Of a DNA stretch of 64,000 bases, positions 47,075 to 56,894 are shown in pieces. Origin of the DNA: Aquipluma nitroreducens. GTDB taxonomy: Bacteria > Bacteroidota > Bacteroidia > Bacteroidales > Prolixibacteraceae. Numbering within the stretch: position 1 is the first letter of the stretch; each line of letters starts with the position of its first letter. The stretch spans positions 4,951,501-5,015,500 of the forward strand of contig NZ_AP018694.1 in the NCBI RefSeq assembly GCF_009689585.1. Reading direction: 5' to 3'. The notes beneath the pieces are model-generated. The model saw only the letters and a program-made list of their open reading frames with translations. It ran no database searches and had not been told where the DNA came from. Position numbers and translations under genes: made by a program.

Positions 47075-47093
47075 AGGATATTAAATCCTGTCC

Positions 47094-49724
47094 ATGAAAA
47101 CAAAACTTTTTCTGACTAGTATTTTTCTAGCCACTATGACATCTCTTGTTGCTCAAAATCAGCCTAAGAAGGAATATTATCCGGGCAACTGTACAAAAAA
47201 TGAACTTTCGATAGACGGGAAATTGGATGAACCTGACTGGCAGAAAGCCACTTGGCTGGACGATTTTACACAATACGAACCATCTGAAGGGAAAAAGCCC
47301 TCGCAAAAGACTGAATTTGCAATTCTACTCGACGAAAATAGCATCTATGTCGGGTTCAAATGCTGGGATAACCATCCCGACAGCATTGTGCAAAGACTTA
47401 CCCGTCGTGACGAGATGGATGGTGATTTTGTTGCTGTTCAGTTTGATTCGTACTTCGACAAACGAACAGCTTTTTCTTTTATGGCCAATGCTGCCGGAAT
47501 TAAAAATGATTTTATTATCAGCAACGACGGCGAAAATGAAGACAATACCTGGGATCCGATTTGGTTGGTAAAAACCAGTCGTGATGATAAAGGTTGGTAT
47601 GCCGAAATAAAGATACCGTTGACGCAATTGCGTTTTGAAGGTAATGCGGAGCAAACCTGGGGATTACAGATAGGTCGTTCGCTTTTCAGAAAACAGGAAG
47701 TTAGTCTTTGGCAGGCGTCTTCGAGGAAAACCTCAGGATGGGTTTCGCAATATGGCGAATTGAAAGGACTTAAAAATCTGAAATCCAGAAAGGTCGCCGA
47801 CATTATGCCTTACGCCGTGGTTAGAGCTGATCGCTTTGAAAAAGAATTCGGTAATCCATTTAAGGAATCCGGTAAAAAGAATCATTTGGATGGCGGATTG
47901 GATGGTAAACTTGGACTGACAAATAATTTGACTCTGGATTTTACTATCAATCCTGACTTTGGGCAGGTTGAAGCCGACCCGTCACAAGTGAACCTCTCAT
48001 CGTTTGAGACTTTTTTTCAGGAAAAGCGCCCTTTCTTTATTGAAGGGAAAAATATTCTGAGCTTTCCACTCATGTTTGGCGATGGTGATCTGGCTTCCGA
48101 AAATCTATTTTATTCACGTAGGATTGGGCGCCGACCTCATTACGATCCGGAACTTAAAGATGGCGAATACATGAATGCACCCGAATTTACAAGCATTCTC
48201 GGAGCAGCCAAAATCACTGGCAAAACCAAAACAGGGTGGTCACTCGGCATTCTTGAAAGTTTGACTTCCGAGGAGTTTGCCGACATCAGCAATGGTACTC
48301 AGCGGCGCGAAATGATTGAACCTTTCACCAACTACACGATTGGACGAGTACAGAAAGATTTCAATAAAGGAAATACACTTTTGGGTGGAATATTTACCTC
48401 GGTAAACCGGAACCTGAGTGAAGAGCAGTTGAATTATCTGCACAAATCAGCCTTTACCGGAGGATTCGATTTTGTCCATAAATGGCACAATAAAGATTGG
48501 GAATTTGACTTAAGCACTTATTTTAGTCGGGTTGAAGGAAGCGCCGAAGCAATTACAAACACGCAGGAATCATGGATCCATGGGTTTCAGCGACCCGACG
48601 CTTCATATCTGAAATTGGACACAACACGCACAAGCTTGTCTGGACAGGGCGGGAAAGTTGTGCTTTCGAAAAATGGAGGCAAATTAAGGTTTATGGCAGC
48701 CACCGCCTGGAAATCGCCAGGATTGGAACTGAATGATGTTGGTTATATGCGTCAGGCCGATAATATACTGGAAGTGTTTTGGGTGGGTTACCGTATTTAC
48801 GAACCTTTCTCCATTTTCAGGAACATGAACCTGAATTTTAATCAATGGACTGAGTGGAATTTCGGTGGCGAATTAACCGGTCCGGGCGGAAATATTAATG
48901 CTCATACCCAATTGAAAAACTACTGGAATTTTCACCTGGGAGGCAATTGGAATGGAGAGGGACTATCCACAACTGAGCTTAGGGGCGGTCCGGCTCTTAA
49001 AACTTCAGGAAGCAAAAATGTTTGGTTTGCTTTTGGCTCGAACGATCAGAAAAGATTAACCGGCGAAGCTCAAATCATGCTGCTTGGCGGAAATGAGAAA
49101 AATTCGAAACAAATGTTCGATTGCGGGATTAGCTTCGGTTACCGTCCGTCAAAAAGCCTGAAGATTACACTTTCTCCTAATTTTAACTCGAACAACGACG
49201 AGTTGCAATATGTAACTCAACAGGATTATCTGAACAAAACCGATTACATTTTTGCGCGTATTCATCAGAAAACGCTAAGTGCATCATTGCGGATCAATTA
49301 CATCATAACTCCAAATCTGAGCATTGAATATTGGGGACAGCCCTTTTTGGCAAGTGGTAAATACACCGAATTTAAACGAATTACCAACAGCAGGGCAACA
49401 AATTATACCGACCGTTTTAGTCTGTTGAATGGCAATGAGCTGGCTTATGTAAATCCTGACGAGATGTACCGGGTTTCTGATCTGTCTGGGAACCAACTTT
49501 ACACATTTGACCAACCCGACTTCAATGTAAAAGAGTTTTTATCGAACATGGTGGTGCGTTGGGAATATTTGCCCGGTTCGACCATTTACCTGGTTTGGTC
49601 GCAGTCCCGCGATCAATCGGTATCAAATGGTAATTTTAATTTGCACAACGACTTTAAAACCTTATTCGACGATAAACCTTACAATGTTTTTCTCCTGAAA
49701 ATGTCGTTCAGACTTGGTAAATAA
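47094..49724 (+). CDS. DUF5916 outer-membrane protein with CBM9-like domain (second copy)
   Basis: 876 residues: signal peptide (LTSIFLATMTSLVAQ), CBM9-like domain (LSIDGKLDEPDWQKA, LDENSIYVGFKCWDNHP, DGDFVAVQFDSYFDKRT; about 35-230), and a DUF5916 barrel (LDFTINPDFGQVEADPSQVN, FFQEKRPFFIEGKNI, FYSRRIGRRPHY). It ends in LLKMSFRLGK. It is distantly related to the protein at 16207; the FxEKR(Q/P)FFxE and NPDFxQ segments are shared. It is likely surface or outer-membrane located with carbohydrate or peptide binding. No partner gene is obvious, and the hexokinase follows 107 bp later. Confidence 0.85.
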   Translation: MKTKLFLTSIFLATMTSLVAQNQPKKEYYPGNCTKNELSIDGKLDEPDWQKATWLDDFTQYEPSEGKKPSQKTEFAILLDENSIYVGFKCWDNHPDSIVQRLTRRDEMDGDFVAVQFDSYFDKRTAFSFMANAAGIKNDFIISNDGENEDNTWDPIWLVKTSRDDKGWYAEIKIPLTQLRFEGNAEQTWGLQIGRSLFRKQEVSLWQASSRKTSGWVSQYGELKGLKNLKSRKVADIMPYAVVRADRFEKEFGNPFKESGKKNHLDGGLDGKLGLTNNLTLDFTINPDFGQVEADPSQVNLSSFETFFQEKRPFFIEGKNILSFPLMFGDGDLASENLFYSRRIGRRPHYDPELKDGEYMNAPEFTSILGAAKITGKTKTGWSLGILESLTSEEFADISNGTQRREMIEPFTNYTIGRVQKDFNKGNTLLGGIFTSVNRNLSEEQLNYLHKSAFTGGFDFVHKWHNKDWEFDLSTYFSRVEGSAEAITNTQESWIHGFQRPDASYLKLDTTRTSLSGQGGKVVLSKNGGKLRFMAATAWKSPGLELNDVGYMRQADNILEVFWVGYRIYEPFSIFRNMNLNFNQWTEWNFGGELTGPGGNINAHTQLKNYWNFHLGGNWNGEGLSTTELRGGPALKTSGSKNVWFAFGSNDQKRLTGEAQIMLLGGNEKNSKQMFDCGISFGYRPSKSLKITLSPNFNSNNDELQYVTQQDYLNKTDYIFARIHQKTLSASLRINYIITPNLSIEYWGQPFLASGKYTEFKRITNSRATNYTDRFSLLNGNELAYVNPDEMYRVSDLSGNQLYTFDQPDFNVKEFLSNMVVRWEYLPGSTIYLVWSQSRDQSVSNGNFNLHNDFKTLFDDKPYNVFLLKMSFRLGK

Positions 49725-49831
49725 CTCATTTTTTATTTTAGATAATACCGAAAGTCCTTTTGCTGATGTAAGAGGATTTTTCTATTTTTAGCCGGAATTG
49801 AAAAATAACCAAATAAACGAATAAACATACC

Positions 49832-51034
49832 ATGAACAATCCATTTGCATTATCTAACAGTCAATTGCTTGAAATAGCAAACGACCTGAAATCAAAAATC
49901 GAAACAGGTCTTCAGGAAGATGGCACAGAAATTAAGTGCCTGCCAACTTATATTCATCCTAAAAAAGACGGAATAACTGGTGAAGCAACCGTTTTCGATT
50001 TAGGTGGGACCAATTTCAGGGCTGCCGTAGTTTCGGTTGGGGAAGAAACAAAAATTACCGGTCTGGCCGAAAAGAACATTACTGAAATGAAAACAGCCGG
50101 GTTTACCGAAACCGACTTATACAATTCTGAAGCTGAAGCAATTGTACAGTTAAAGCTTCCTGCAAATTCTCCAATTGGCTATTGCTTTTCTTATCCTGCA
50201 AAGCCGATGTTAAATGGCGATGCCGAGCTGATCGTATGGACTAAAGGCGTGAATATTGCTGGAATGGCTGGAAAACCCATTGGCGCTCCTATGGTGGAAT
50301 TTCTGAACGACACATTAAACGCAGGGTTCAATGGGAAGATTGCTGTTGTAAACGACACCATTACCAGTTTGTTTGCTGGTTTGGCAAATCCTGGATATGA
50401 TGCTTATGTCGGTCTGATTGTTGGTACCGGAACCAATATGGCTACGTTCTTTCCATCAGCCTATATCCCAAAAATCGAAGGCATGGAAGGTTGGAGTGGA
50501 GAAACTCCGGTTAATCTTGAATCAGGAAATTTCAATCCGCCAAATCTTACCAAATTCGATGAAGAAGTGGATAACTATTCGGATAACAAAGGAAATCAGC
50601 GCTTCGAAAAGGCTATTTCGGGTATGTACCTGGGACGTATCTTCCGTGCTGTTTTCCCTCACGACGGATTGGATGTTAACCTTGACGCTGCCGGATTAAG
50701 CAACATGATGAACAATCCTGATCAGTACAAACTGGAATATGTTGAAACTGCTTTCCAGATTTATCAACGTTCGGCAAAACTGGTAGCTGCTTCAATTGCA
50801 GGACTGGTTTTGAACTTGAACTCGGCTTACCCATCGGTGAAAAAAATTCAGGTTTTGGCCGAAGGAAGCTTGTTCTGGAGCAAGGTTAAAGCCCACGATG
50901 CCAAATATGTTGACATGGTAAATGCTTCATTGAAAGAATTATTGGCCGAAAGTGGTTTAACCGATACTGTTGTAGATATTTCGAGAATTGAAAATGCGAA
51001 CTTGATTGGCGCTGCCATGTCGGTACTGTCGTAA
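49832..51034 (+). CDS. Hexokinase family protein
   Basis: 400 residues, of the eukaryote-like hexokinase family common in Bacteroidota, not the ROK or Glk type. It phosphorylates hexoses with ATP. Phosphate-1 segment FDLGGTNFRAAVV (about residues 53-65), sugar-binding region PIGYCFSYPAK and KGVNIAG, catalytic Asp in VVNDTITSLFAGL (about 174-186), and phosphate-2 GLIVGTGTNMATF (about 196-208). The C-terminal adenosine segment includes VLAEGSLFWSK. All motifs are intact. Probably monocistronic with a strong terminator behind. Substrate (glucose, fructose or mannose) is not resolvable here. Confidence 0.93.
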   Translation: MNNPFALSNSQLLEIANDLKSKIETGLQEDGTEIKCLPTYIHPKKDGITGEATVFDLGGTNFRAAVVSVGEETKITGLAEKNITEMKTAGFTETDLYNSEAEAIVQLKLPANSPIGYCFSYPAKPMLNGDAELIVWTKGVNIAGMAGKPIGAPMVEFLNDTLNAGFNGKIAVVNDTITSLFAGLANPGYDAYVGLIVGTGTNMATFFPSAYIPKIEGMEGWSGETPVNLESGNFNPPNLTKFDEEVDNYSDNKGNQRFEKAISGMYLGRIFRAVFPHDGLDVNLDAAGLSNMMNNPDQYKLEYVETAFQIYQRSAKLVAASIAGLVLNLNSAYPSVKKIQVLAEGSLFWSKVKAHDAKYVDMVNASLKELLAESGLTDTVVDISRIENANLIGAAMSVLS

Positions 51035-51060
51035 ACAATTTTTAAATTAAAGGATATTCT

Positions 51061-51099
51061 ACTGAGCAGGTGACTCGAAGTCACCTGCTCAGTTTGTTT
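51061..51099 (+). terminator. Strong terminator after hexokinase
   Basis: Perfect 15-bp stem (51061-51075 with 51079-51093) on a CGA loop, followed by TTGTTTT. It ends the hexokinase transcript 27 bp after the stop. Confidence 0.85.
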
Positions 51100-51160
51100 T
51101 ATATGATATTATAAGCGCAACCTTTGGATGCTTTTCTTCATCTTCTGGAAAACATTTGAA

Positions 51161-51574
51161 ATGAAAACCAAAATTCTGATTATCCTGATCTTATTTGTGG
51201 TTTTGATTGCCTGCAACAAAGATGATGAGGCAAATGTGGATAACCTTTACCATTCCTGGGAAGCAAAGAGTTTTATGTCGGTCGAGTCGGCGGCTTATCC
51301 GAAAACTGAGGGCAGGAAGATTGGGCTTGTTTTCTTCAAAGATGGGACTTACGGATTAAATTTAGATGTTAATGGCTGTGGAGGTACATTTAAAGTGAGC
51401 GATAATAGTATTGAAATCTCTTCAGCTATGTGTACTCTCATTTGTTGCGACAGCAAATTTTCTGAAAAACTAGCCATTATGCTGCCCAAGGTTACTACTT
51501 ACAAAATTGATGGAAAGACTCTGAAACTGAACGTTCCGCAATGGGGTTACATTGAACTAGAATTATCCGAGTGA
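51161..51574 (+). CDS. META/lipocalin-like lipoprotein of unknown function
   Basis: 137 residues from ATG 51161; an earlier in-frame start at 51128 would spoil the signal. Lipobox FVVLIACNKD places the acylated Cys near residue 18. The rest is a small beta-rich domain like META or lipocalin-like lipoproteins (NLYHSWEAKSF, IGLVFFKDGTYGLNLDVNGC, TTYKIDGKTLKLN). It contains a CTLICCD cluster of three cysteines plus NGCGG. It could protect against stress or bind a ligand; nothing shows which. Its last 12 bp overlap the end of the symporter gene on the other strand. Confidence 0.7.
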   Translation: MKTKILIILILFVVLIACNKDDEANVDNLYHSWEAKSFMSVESAAYPKTEGRKIGLVFFKDGTYGLNLDVNGCGGTFKVSDNSIEISSAMCTLICCDSKFSEKLAIMLPKVTTYKIDGKTLKLNVPQWGYIELELSE

Positions 51575-53002
51575 TTCTTTATTATGCGCCGATCCAGATG
51601 GATTAAACTCGTTTTCCCATTTGGCCACCACGACTGTTGCCAAACAATTCCCGATTACATTAACCGAAGTTCGTGCCATATCCATCAGTTCGTCAATTCC
51701 AAGAATGATATAAATTGGCCAGATTGGTAACTCAAAACTTGAAGCGGTAGCCAATAAAATAACCAGCGAGGCGCGGGGAACTCCTGCTACGCCTTTACTG
51801 GTGAGCATCAGGGTAAAAACAATGAGTAGCTGTTTGTCGAATGAAAGGTGAATTCCGCTGATTTGTGCCACAAAAATGGTTGCAAGTGAGAGATAAAGCG
51901 TTGTGCCGTCCAGATTGAAGCTGTACCCAGTTGGCATTACAAAAGCTACAATTTTACGGGGAACGCCAAATTCTTCCATCCGTTCCATGGCTACGGGCAA
52001 AGCCGACTCGGAGCTTGTTGTGGCAAATGCGATGGCCACTGGTTCTGAGATTGCGTTTATAAATTTTCGTACCGGAATTTTCAGGATTAAGGCAATGGGG
52101 AGCAGCACACCAACCAAAAATACGATCAACGAAACGTAAAGCGTGGCAAGCAATTTAAACAGGTTGACAAATATTTCGAGTCCCATATGACCAATGCTAT
52201 ACGAGATTGCAGCAAATACAGCAAAAGGCGCGAAATACATGATGATGGAGGTAAACTTGAACATGGTTTCCGACAGTGCTTCGGTAAAAACAAGCATCGG
52301 GCGCTTAAATTTGTCTTTCAGCATGGCCACGGCAATGCCGAACAAAACACTAAAAATGACGACTTGAAGCACTTGCCCTTCGTAAATGGCTTTGGCAATG
52401 TTCTCCGGAAAGACATGCAGAATGACATCTGTTCCTTTCAGGACCGGAACATTGGTAAGCTCGGAGTGTGCCATGCTTTGAGGTACGGTAACTCCAATAC
52501 CAGCTTTACTGATGTTGATGGATATTAACCCAATAACGAGGGCGATTGATGATACAATTTCGAAATAAAGGAGCGACTTCCAACCCATACGCCCAACCTG
52601 TTTCAGGTCGGAATGTCCTGCAATGCCAACAACAATAGTAGCAAATAGTAGTGGTGCGATTATCGTCTTGATCAGGCGGAGGAATATCTGGCTGATGACA
52701 TTTAAATTCAACGCAATATCCTTGAAGTCGTGACCAAATTCCGCTCCAACAATCATGCTGATCAATATCCAGGTAGTCAATGAACGTTTGAAAATAGCAT
52801 AGCCAACCAAGCCAAAAAGGAAACACCAACGAGAAATAATTAAGAAGGTTTCGTTGATTTCGAACAAACCATAGTGGTTAAGTATAGTTGTGAGTGAGAC
52901 TACAAAGAGAAGCGCAAGCATTGAAAGTAGATACTTTGCCGGCACTTTCTTTTTTATTGGGCGATTACTTTGTTTGTTGGGTTGGGCAAATCTAGTTGTC
53001 AA
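51563..53002 (-). CDS. Dicarboxylate/amino acid:cation symporter (DAACS family)
   Basis: 479 residues with about eight to ten membrane segments and the re-entrant loops of the GltPh fold. Key marks are the serine-rich loop AFATTSSESALPVAMERM, the NMDGT-type motif as YSFNLDGTTLYLSLA, and TSKGVAGVPRASLVIL; DELMDMARTSVNVIGN carries the late Asp/Asn substrate and cation ligands. It imports glutamate, aspartate or C4-dicarboxylates with Na+ or H+. It has a longer N-terminus than GltP (about 60 extra residues with two extra helices). Convergent with the META-like lipoprotein gene. Monocistronic. Confidence 0.92.
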   Translation of the reverse strand: MTTRFAQPNKQSNRPIKKKVPAKYLLSMLALLFVVSLTTILNHYGLFEINETFLIISRWCFLFGLVGYAIFKRSLTTWILISMIVGAEFGHDFKDIALNLNVISQIFLRLIKTIIAPLLFATIVVGIAGHSDLKQVGRMGWKSLLYFEIVSSIALVIGLISINISKAGIGVTVPQSMAHSELTNVPVLKGTDVILHVFPENIAKAIYEGQVLQVVIFSVLFGIAVAMLKDKFKRPMLVFTEALSETMFKFTSIIMYFAPFAVFAAISYSIGHMGLEIFVNLFKLLATLYVSLIVFLVGVLLPIALILKIPVRKFINAISEPVAIAFATTSSESALPVAMERMEEFGVPRKIVAFVMPTGYSFNLDGTTLYLSLATIFVAQISGIHLSFDKQLLIVFTLMLTSKGVAGVPRASLVILLATASSFELPIWPIYIILGIDELMDMARTSVNVIGNCLATVVVAKWENEFNPSGSAHNKESLG

Positions 53003-53096
53003 ATCCTTTGATTTTCGGTTGAGTTTTACAAAAATAGTAAAAAAGAGTTCAGTTTGACTACTTTTAATTTGTGCCCATAGGTGTTAAAAATTAATC

Positions 53097-53960
53097 TTAT
53101 TTAAAGGCTATTAATTTTCCTTCAGCAACCAATTTCTGAATAATGTCAGCTTCTGCTTTATCTGCAATTAACCTGGAAATCAAAAGAGCTTCTTCCCTGA
53201 AATCTACCGATTCATTGTCGAAAGAATTGTTAGCTTCAACTGGAGCAACAAATCCTCTTTCCATCACTCTCTGAATGGCTTTAGCTTCTTCCTTGTCTGC
53301 AATTGATTTAGTTATCAAAAGAGCTTCTTTACCGAAGTCGGTTGTTTCAGTACTGTTTTCATTTTCGAACGAATTGTTTGTTTCAACTGGAGCAACATAT
53401 CCTCTTTCTATCACTCTCTGAATGGCTTTAGCTTCTTCCTTGTCAGCAATTGATATAGTTATTAAAAGAGCTTCTTTACCGAAGTCGGTTGTTTCAGTGT
53501 TGCTTTCATTTTCGAACGAATTGTTTGTTTCAACTGGAGCAACATATCCTCTTTCCATCACTCTCTGAATAGCTTTAGCTTCTTCCTTGTCAGCAATTGA
53601 TATAGTTATTAAAAGAGCTTCTTTAGCGAAGTCGGTTGTTTCAGTGTTGCTCTCATTTTCGAATGAATTGTTTGTTTCGCTTGGTGCAACAAATCCCAAT
53701 TCAATCACTTTTTTGTTCGTCTTTGCTTCTGCCATGTCGGCAATCCATTCAGTAACCAATAAAGCTTCTTTTCCATAGTCAACAGTTCCGTTTTGTTCAC
53801 TTTCGAACAAAGCAATTTTTTCATTCAAAACGGCAAAATTTTCGTTTGCATTGATCAATCCAGAATTTTTTACTTCGAAATTTACTGCTGAGTTAGCATT
53901 TAATACTCCGGTAAATACAAGTGCGCTAACTGTAATTAAGGTTCTAATTTGTGTTTTCAT
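53097..53960 (-). CDS. Secreted protein with five 49-residue repeats
   Basis: 287 residues. A Sec signal (TLITVSALVFTGVLNANSA) has no lipobox. From about residue 60, five units follow. The consensus is DFGKEALLITISIADKEEAK, then AIQRVMERGYVAPVETNNSF and ENESNTETT. Units 2 and 3 differ at only a few residues; the outer units are more diverged. Each unit is a likely amphipathic helix pair plus an Asn/Thr/Glu-rich linker. The near-identical 147-bp DNA units imply recent expansion and possible length variation by slippage. No known domain is recognised. Isolated gene; function unknown. Confidence 0.8.
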   Translation of the reverse strand: MKTQIRTLITVSALVFTGVLNANSAVNFEVKNSGLINANENFAVLNEKIALFESEQNGTVDYGKEALLVTEWIADMAEAKTNKKVIELGFVAPSETNNSFENESNTETTDFAKEALLITISIADKEEAKAIQRVMERGYVAPVETNNSFENESNTETTDFGKEALLITISIADKEEAKAIQRVIERGYVAPVETNNSFENENSTETTDFGKEALLITKSIADKEEAKAIQRVMERGFVAPVEANNSFDNESVDFREEALLISRLIADKAEADIIQKLVAEGKLIAFK

Positions 53961-54469
53961 GACTTTGAGTTTTAATGTTTAAAATTTTGTTTTCTGTTTC
54001 TAAAAATTGTTTTCTGATTCTATAGACGCTTGAAATTTGAATTCGTTACAATGTGTATAGTACATTTTTAAAAATTCTACCTTTCGTTGCATTGTTGTTT
54101 GTACTGCAAATATATATAGAAAAACTAATACCATGCAACACATAGTACTAAAATATTTCAAATATTTTTTAAATAAATCTTTATATGTCTGATTATTAAT
54201 ATTATGTGATATTAATATTTTTTGAAATAAATTAAATATTTTTCAATTTGAATCGATTTTGTCGTTCATTCGGGTGTGAAATCGTTCAAAACAGATTTTC
54301 TGAACGACAAAAAATCTCAAAATAGACAGTGAAAATATTTTTCAGAATAGAATATAACCGAACCTGATAGTTTTACTTTGGTTTGAAAACTACCTTAAAG
54401 TTGATGGGTCCAATTGGGAAAGTAGAGGTGGGGATGAACTTATTTGAATTTGTGTTTGTATAAAAAATG
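53961..54469. other. Long AT-rich intergenic region
   Basis: About 510 bp of very AT-rich sequence between the repeat-protein start and the terminator of the glutamine-synthetase gene. No gene, RNA or promoter could be assigned with confidence. A promoter for the repeat-protein gene (minus strand) must lie near 53961-54060. Confidence 0.5.
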
Positions 54470-54513
54470 AATGCTGTAATCATCCAAATCTGGTTTCGGA
54501 TGATTACAGCATT
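54470..54513 (-). terminator. Terminator of the glutamine-synthetase-family gene
   Basis: Perfect 16-bp stem (54470-54485 with 54498-54513). On the minus strand a T-run (A at 54462-54467 on +) follows. It lies 38 bp after the stop. Confidence 0.8.
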
Positions 54514-54550
54514 GCGTATTAAATACGGAGATAGTTGGGATGGGTCCCGT

Positions 54551-56044
54551 TTATTGACAATGAATGTATTTGAGGACGATGGCTCTTGTAGCCTCCGCAT
54601 TTCCCATCAATTCACTGCTCAAATTTTTATCTTGAAATGCAGTTAACGATTCGATGGTAAAATTCATCAATTGGTTCGGAAAAATGCCATCCTTTTCAAA
54701 AATCTCACGCTTCGAATTTAGTCGTTCTCCCGATTCAACGCACGATGCAGGTAATTGCTGCAATTGCTGTGCTGGTATATTCCTGAAAATATTTCCTTCA
54801 ACGTACAACTGGTCGGCCATTTCCAGGGCATTAGGCATTTCTATTCCATGTAACGAGGCTACAATTAATCCGGCCAGAATCAGGTGAATATTGGCGCTTC
54901 CATCGGGTACCCGAAACTCAAAAGTTTGGCGGCTATCGCCATTTTTAGCCGATACATTGATGTCGGGGTTGGCTTTGGCAGCCATGTTCTGCTTTCCTGT
55001 CCATCCAAGAGGAACGCGCACCAATGCGGAGCGGTTACGATCGCCCCAGCATATTTTTGTAGGCGCCTCCTGATTTGGAACCAGGCGCAAATAGGAGGTT
55101 GGTATGGTATTCCCAAAAGCGGTGAGTGCATCGGCAACATCCAGGATGCCGGCAATCATTTTTCGGGCCGTTGGCGATAATTTGCCATTTTCCAGCACAA
55201 CATTTTGCCCGTTTTTTTCGATCAGCATGTGAAAGTGAAGTCCGCTGCCGGCTTTCCCGACTGTAATTTTCGGTGCAAAACTGATCTCAACTTTTCGCTT
55301 TTCGGCAAGCATGCGCAACACCCATTTGGCAATGATGAGCTGGTCGGCTGCAAATTCAGGATCGGTTGGTAAAAATTCAATTTCGTGCTGCTCAAACGAT
55401 TCATCGCCCATCGAGAAATTTCCTACTTCAGAATGCCCATATTTGATTTTGGCACCGCAAGAGGCAATCAGCCGAAGCGCTTCTTTACGCATTCCCTCAT
55501 ATTTGGCAAATGGTTCCGATTCATGATAACCTTTCTGGTCGGCTGCCGGGAAAATTCCTTCGATTTTGCTGTTCACATAATATTCAAGCTCACCCATCAT
55601 CTTCATGTTTAAACCTGTAGTTTTCCTGAAATGTGAGATTGCCTTTTGCAGGACATATTCCGGCGATAATTCGAGCTGATTTCCTTCATGATCAAAGAAT
55701 GAGCACAGTATTTCAAGAGAAGGCACATCAGCGAATGGGTTGATGAAGGCTGTCCGGTATCGTGGAATTACATATAAATCAGAACTCCCGGTTTCCATAA
55801 AAGGAAAAAGACTTGACCCGTCAACCCGTTCGCCAAAGGTTAAAATGCTCTCCAGATGTTCATGACCGGTGATGATAAAATTAAGTGTTTTGAGTCGTCC
55901 ATCGCCGGCTACATATCTAAAGTTTAATTCCTGAATCTGGTTTCCTTCGACAAATTTGATCAGGTCTTCGCGGGTAAATAGTTCGGCAGGTTTTTGAAGA
56001 TAGCGAACCAGCGGATTTGGATTAAAAGAGAATAAGCTTTCCAT
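54551..56044 (-). CDS. Glutamine synthetase family protein
   Basis: 497 residues with the GS fold: a beta-grasp N-terminal part (about 30-115) and a catalytic domain. Recognisable segments are ELEYYV (metal-ligand strand), GHSEVGNFSMG and EQHEIEF, GSGLHFHMLIEKNG (loop with the catalytic His), the nucleotide-binding NQEAPTKICWGDRNRSALVR, and EFRVPDGSANIHL. The divergence from GlnA and the tuned N-terminus suggest a glutamate-amine ligase of the PuuA/GlnA-like group, acting on another amine. Monocistronic with strong terminator. Substrate cannot be told from sequence; cytoplasmic. Confidence 0.87.
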   Translation of the reverse strand: MESLFSFNPNPLVRYLQKPAELFTREDLIKFVEGNQIQELNFRYVAGDGRLKTLNFIITGHEHLESILTFGERVDGSSLFPFMETGSSDLYVIPRYRTAFINPFADVPSLEILCSFFDHEGNQLELSPEYVLQKAISHFRKTTGLNMKMMGELEYYVNSKIEGIFPAADQKGYHESEPFAKYEGMRKEALRLIASCGAKIKYGHSEVGNFSMGDESFEQHEIEFLPTDPEFAADQLIIAKWVLRMLAEKRKVEISFAPKITVGKAGSGLHFHMLIEKNGQNVVLENGKLSPTARKMIAGILDVADALTAFGNTIPTSYLRLVPNQEAPTKICWGDRNRSALVRVPLGWTGKQNMAAKANPDINVSAKNGDSRQTFEFRVPDGSANIHLILAGLIVASLHGIEMPNALEMADQLYVEGNIFRNIPAQQLQQLPASCVESGERLNSKREIFEKDGIFPNQLMNFTIESLTAFQDKNLSSELMGNAEATRAIVLKYIHCQ

Positions 56045-56177
56045 AAGTTTCGTGTTTTGTTTATCCAGAGAAGTACTTTGTTTATCTGGATTTGATCCAT
56101 CGAACTTAGATCTTTTTAGACTCGCAAATGATGAGCAAGGTCATTCGAATCGGGTGATTAAAATCAACAAAACAGAA

Positions 56178-56203
56178 GAGAGCCACTCTTTCGAATGGCT
56201 CTC
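56178..56203 (-). terminator. Probable terminator of the sulfur operon
   Basis: GAGAGCCA (56178-56185) pairs with TGGCTCTC (56196-56203). On the minus strand a T-rich tail (TTCTGTTTTGTTG) follows. It lies 50 bp beyond the last operon gene. Confidence 0.6.
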
Positions 56204-56252
56204 GGCATATTGGCATCACAAGATGCACGTTTTATTCTTGGTTTTTATGCTT

Positions 56253-56840
56253 TTAACAACCTCCGCCAGATGTGGCTTCTTTACGAACAGTAATTACCAC
56301 CTGAGGTTTCTTTTTCTCGGGTTGAGCTACTTTTATTTCCTGTTTTGCCTTCATGGTCGCGGTATCCAGCAACATGACTTCAGTAGCAGGTAAAGCGGGT
56401 TTCATTAATTCATTGGTTGCAACATATCCCCCTTCTAAAGTTTTCAGGTTGGTGTAGCCCATCTGTTGTAAAAGTAAACAGGGTGCAATGGTTTGCAATT
56501 CATCACTTCCATAGAGAACTGCCGTTTGCCCGTTTTTTTTAAGTCGGTTAAACAGTTCGAGCGATTCTTCGTCGAGTAGGTTTCGAACTGGAATATTAAT
56601 GGCATTCTCGGCATGGCCTTGTGCGAATAATTCTGTTGTACGGATATCGATGAGTTGCGCACCTGCCAAATCCGAGATTGTCACCTGGTTCTGCTGATCA
56701 ACCATCATTTTCATCGCTTGATCTGTTCCGGTTTGATATTCAGGCAACTTTGGCCTAAATAAAAATGCCAGAAACACGATAACGATTGCAAGTCCAAGCA
56801 GACTTAACCAGATTTTATTCGATTTAATGAATGGATTCAT
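56253..56840 (-). CDS. Membrane-anchored, catalytic-Cys-less rhodanese protein with SGGGC tail (1)
   Basis: 195 residues: N-terminal anchor (LSLLGLAIVIVFLAFLF, about 12-28), periplasmic rhodanese domain (about 50-150; IDIRTTELFAQGHAENAINI). The usual active-site Cys after the VxY strand is replaced: AVLYGSDELQTIAPC. The C-terminal tail KKPQVVITVRKEATSGGGC ends in a lone cysteine on a glycine hinge. Such an arm recalls SoxY (GGCGG) or DsrC sulfur carriers. It is the last gene of the Psr/YedE operon, 55 bp after the homologous gene. A sulfane-sulfur carrier role is my inference. Confidence 0.8.
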   Translation of the reverse strand: MNPFIKSNKIWLSLLGLAIVIVFLAFLFRPKLPEYQTGTDQAMKMMVDQQNQVTISDLAGAQLIDIRTTELFAQGHAENAINIPVRNLLDEESLELFNRLKKNGQTAVLYGSDELQTIAPCLLLQQMGYTNLKTLEGGYVATNELMKPALPATEVMLLDTATMKAKQEIKVAQPEKKKPQVVITVRKEATSGGGC

Positions 56841-56894
56841 TGGTACTTTTTTAGATTTTACTTTTGCCTTTTTACTTTTGCTCTTTGCCTTATT

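Noticed and set aside
53165-53790. Regular 147-bp DNA repeats resembling an array
   Set aside because: They are coding repeats in one frame, with no short repeat/spacer structure and no cas genes; not CRISPR.
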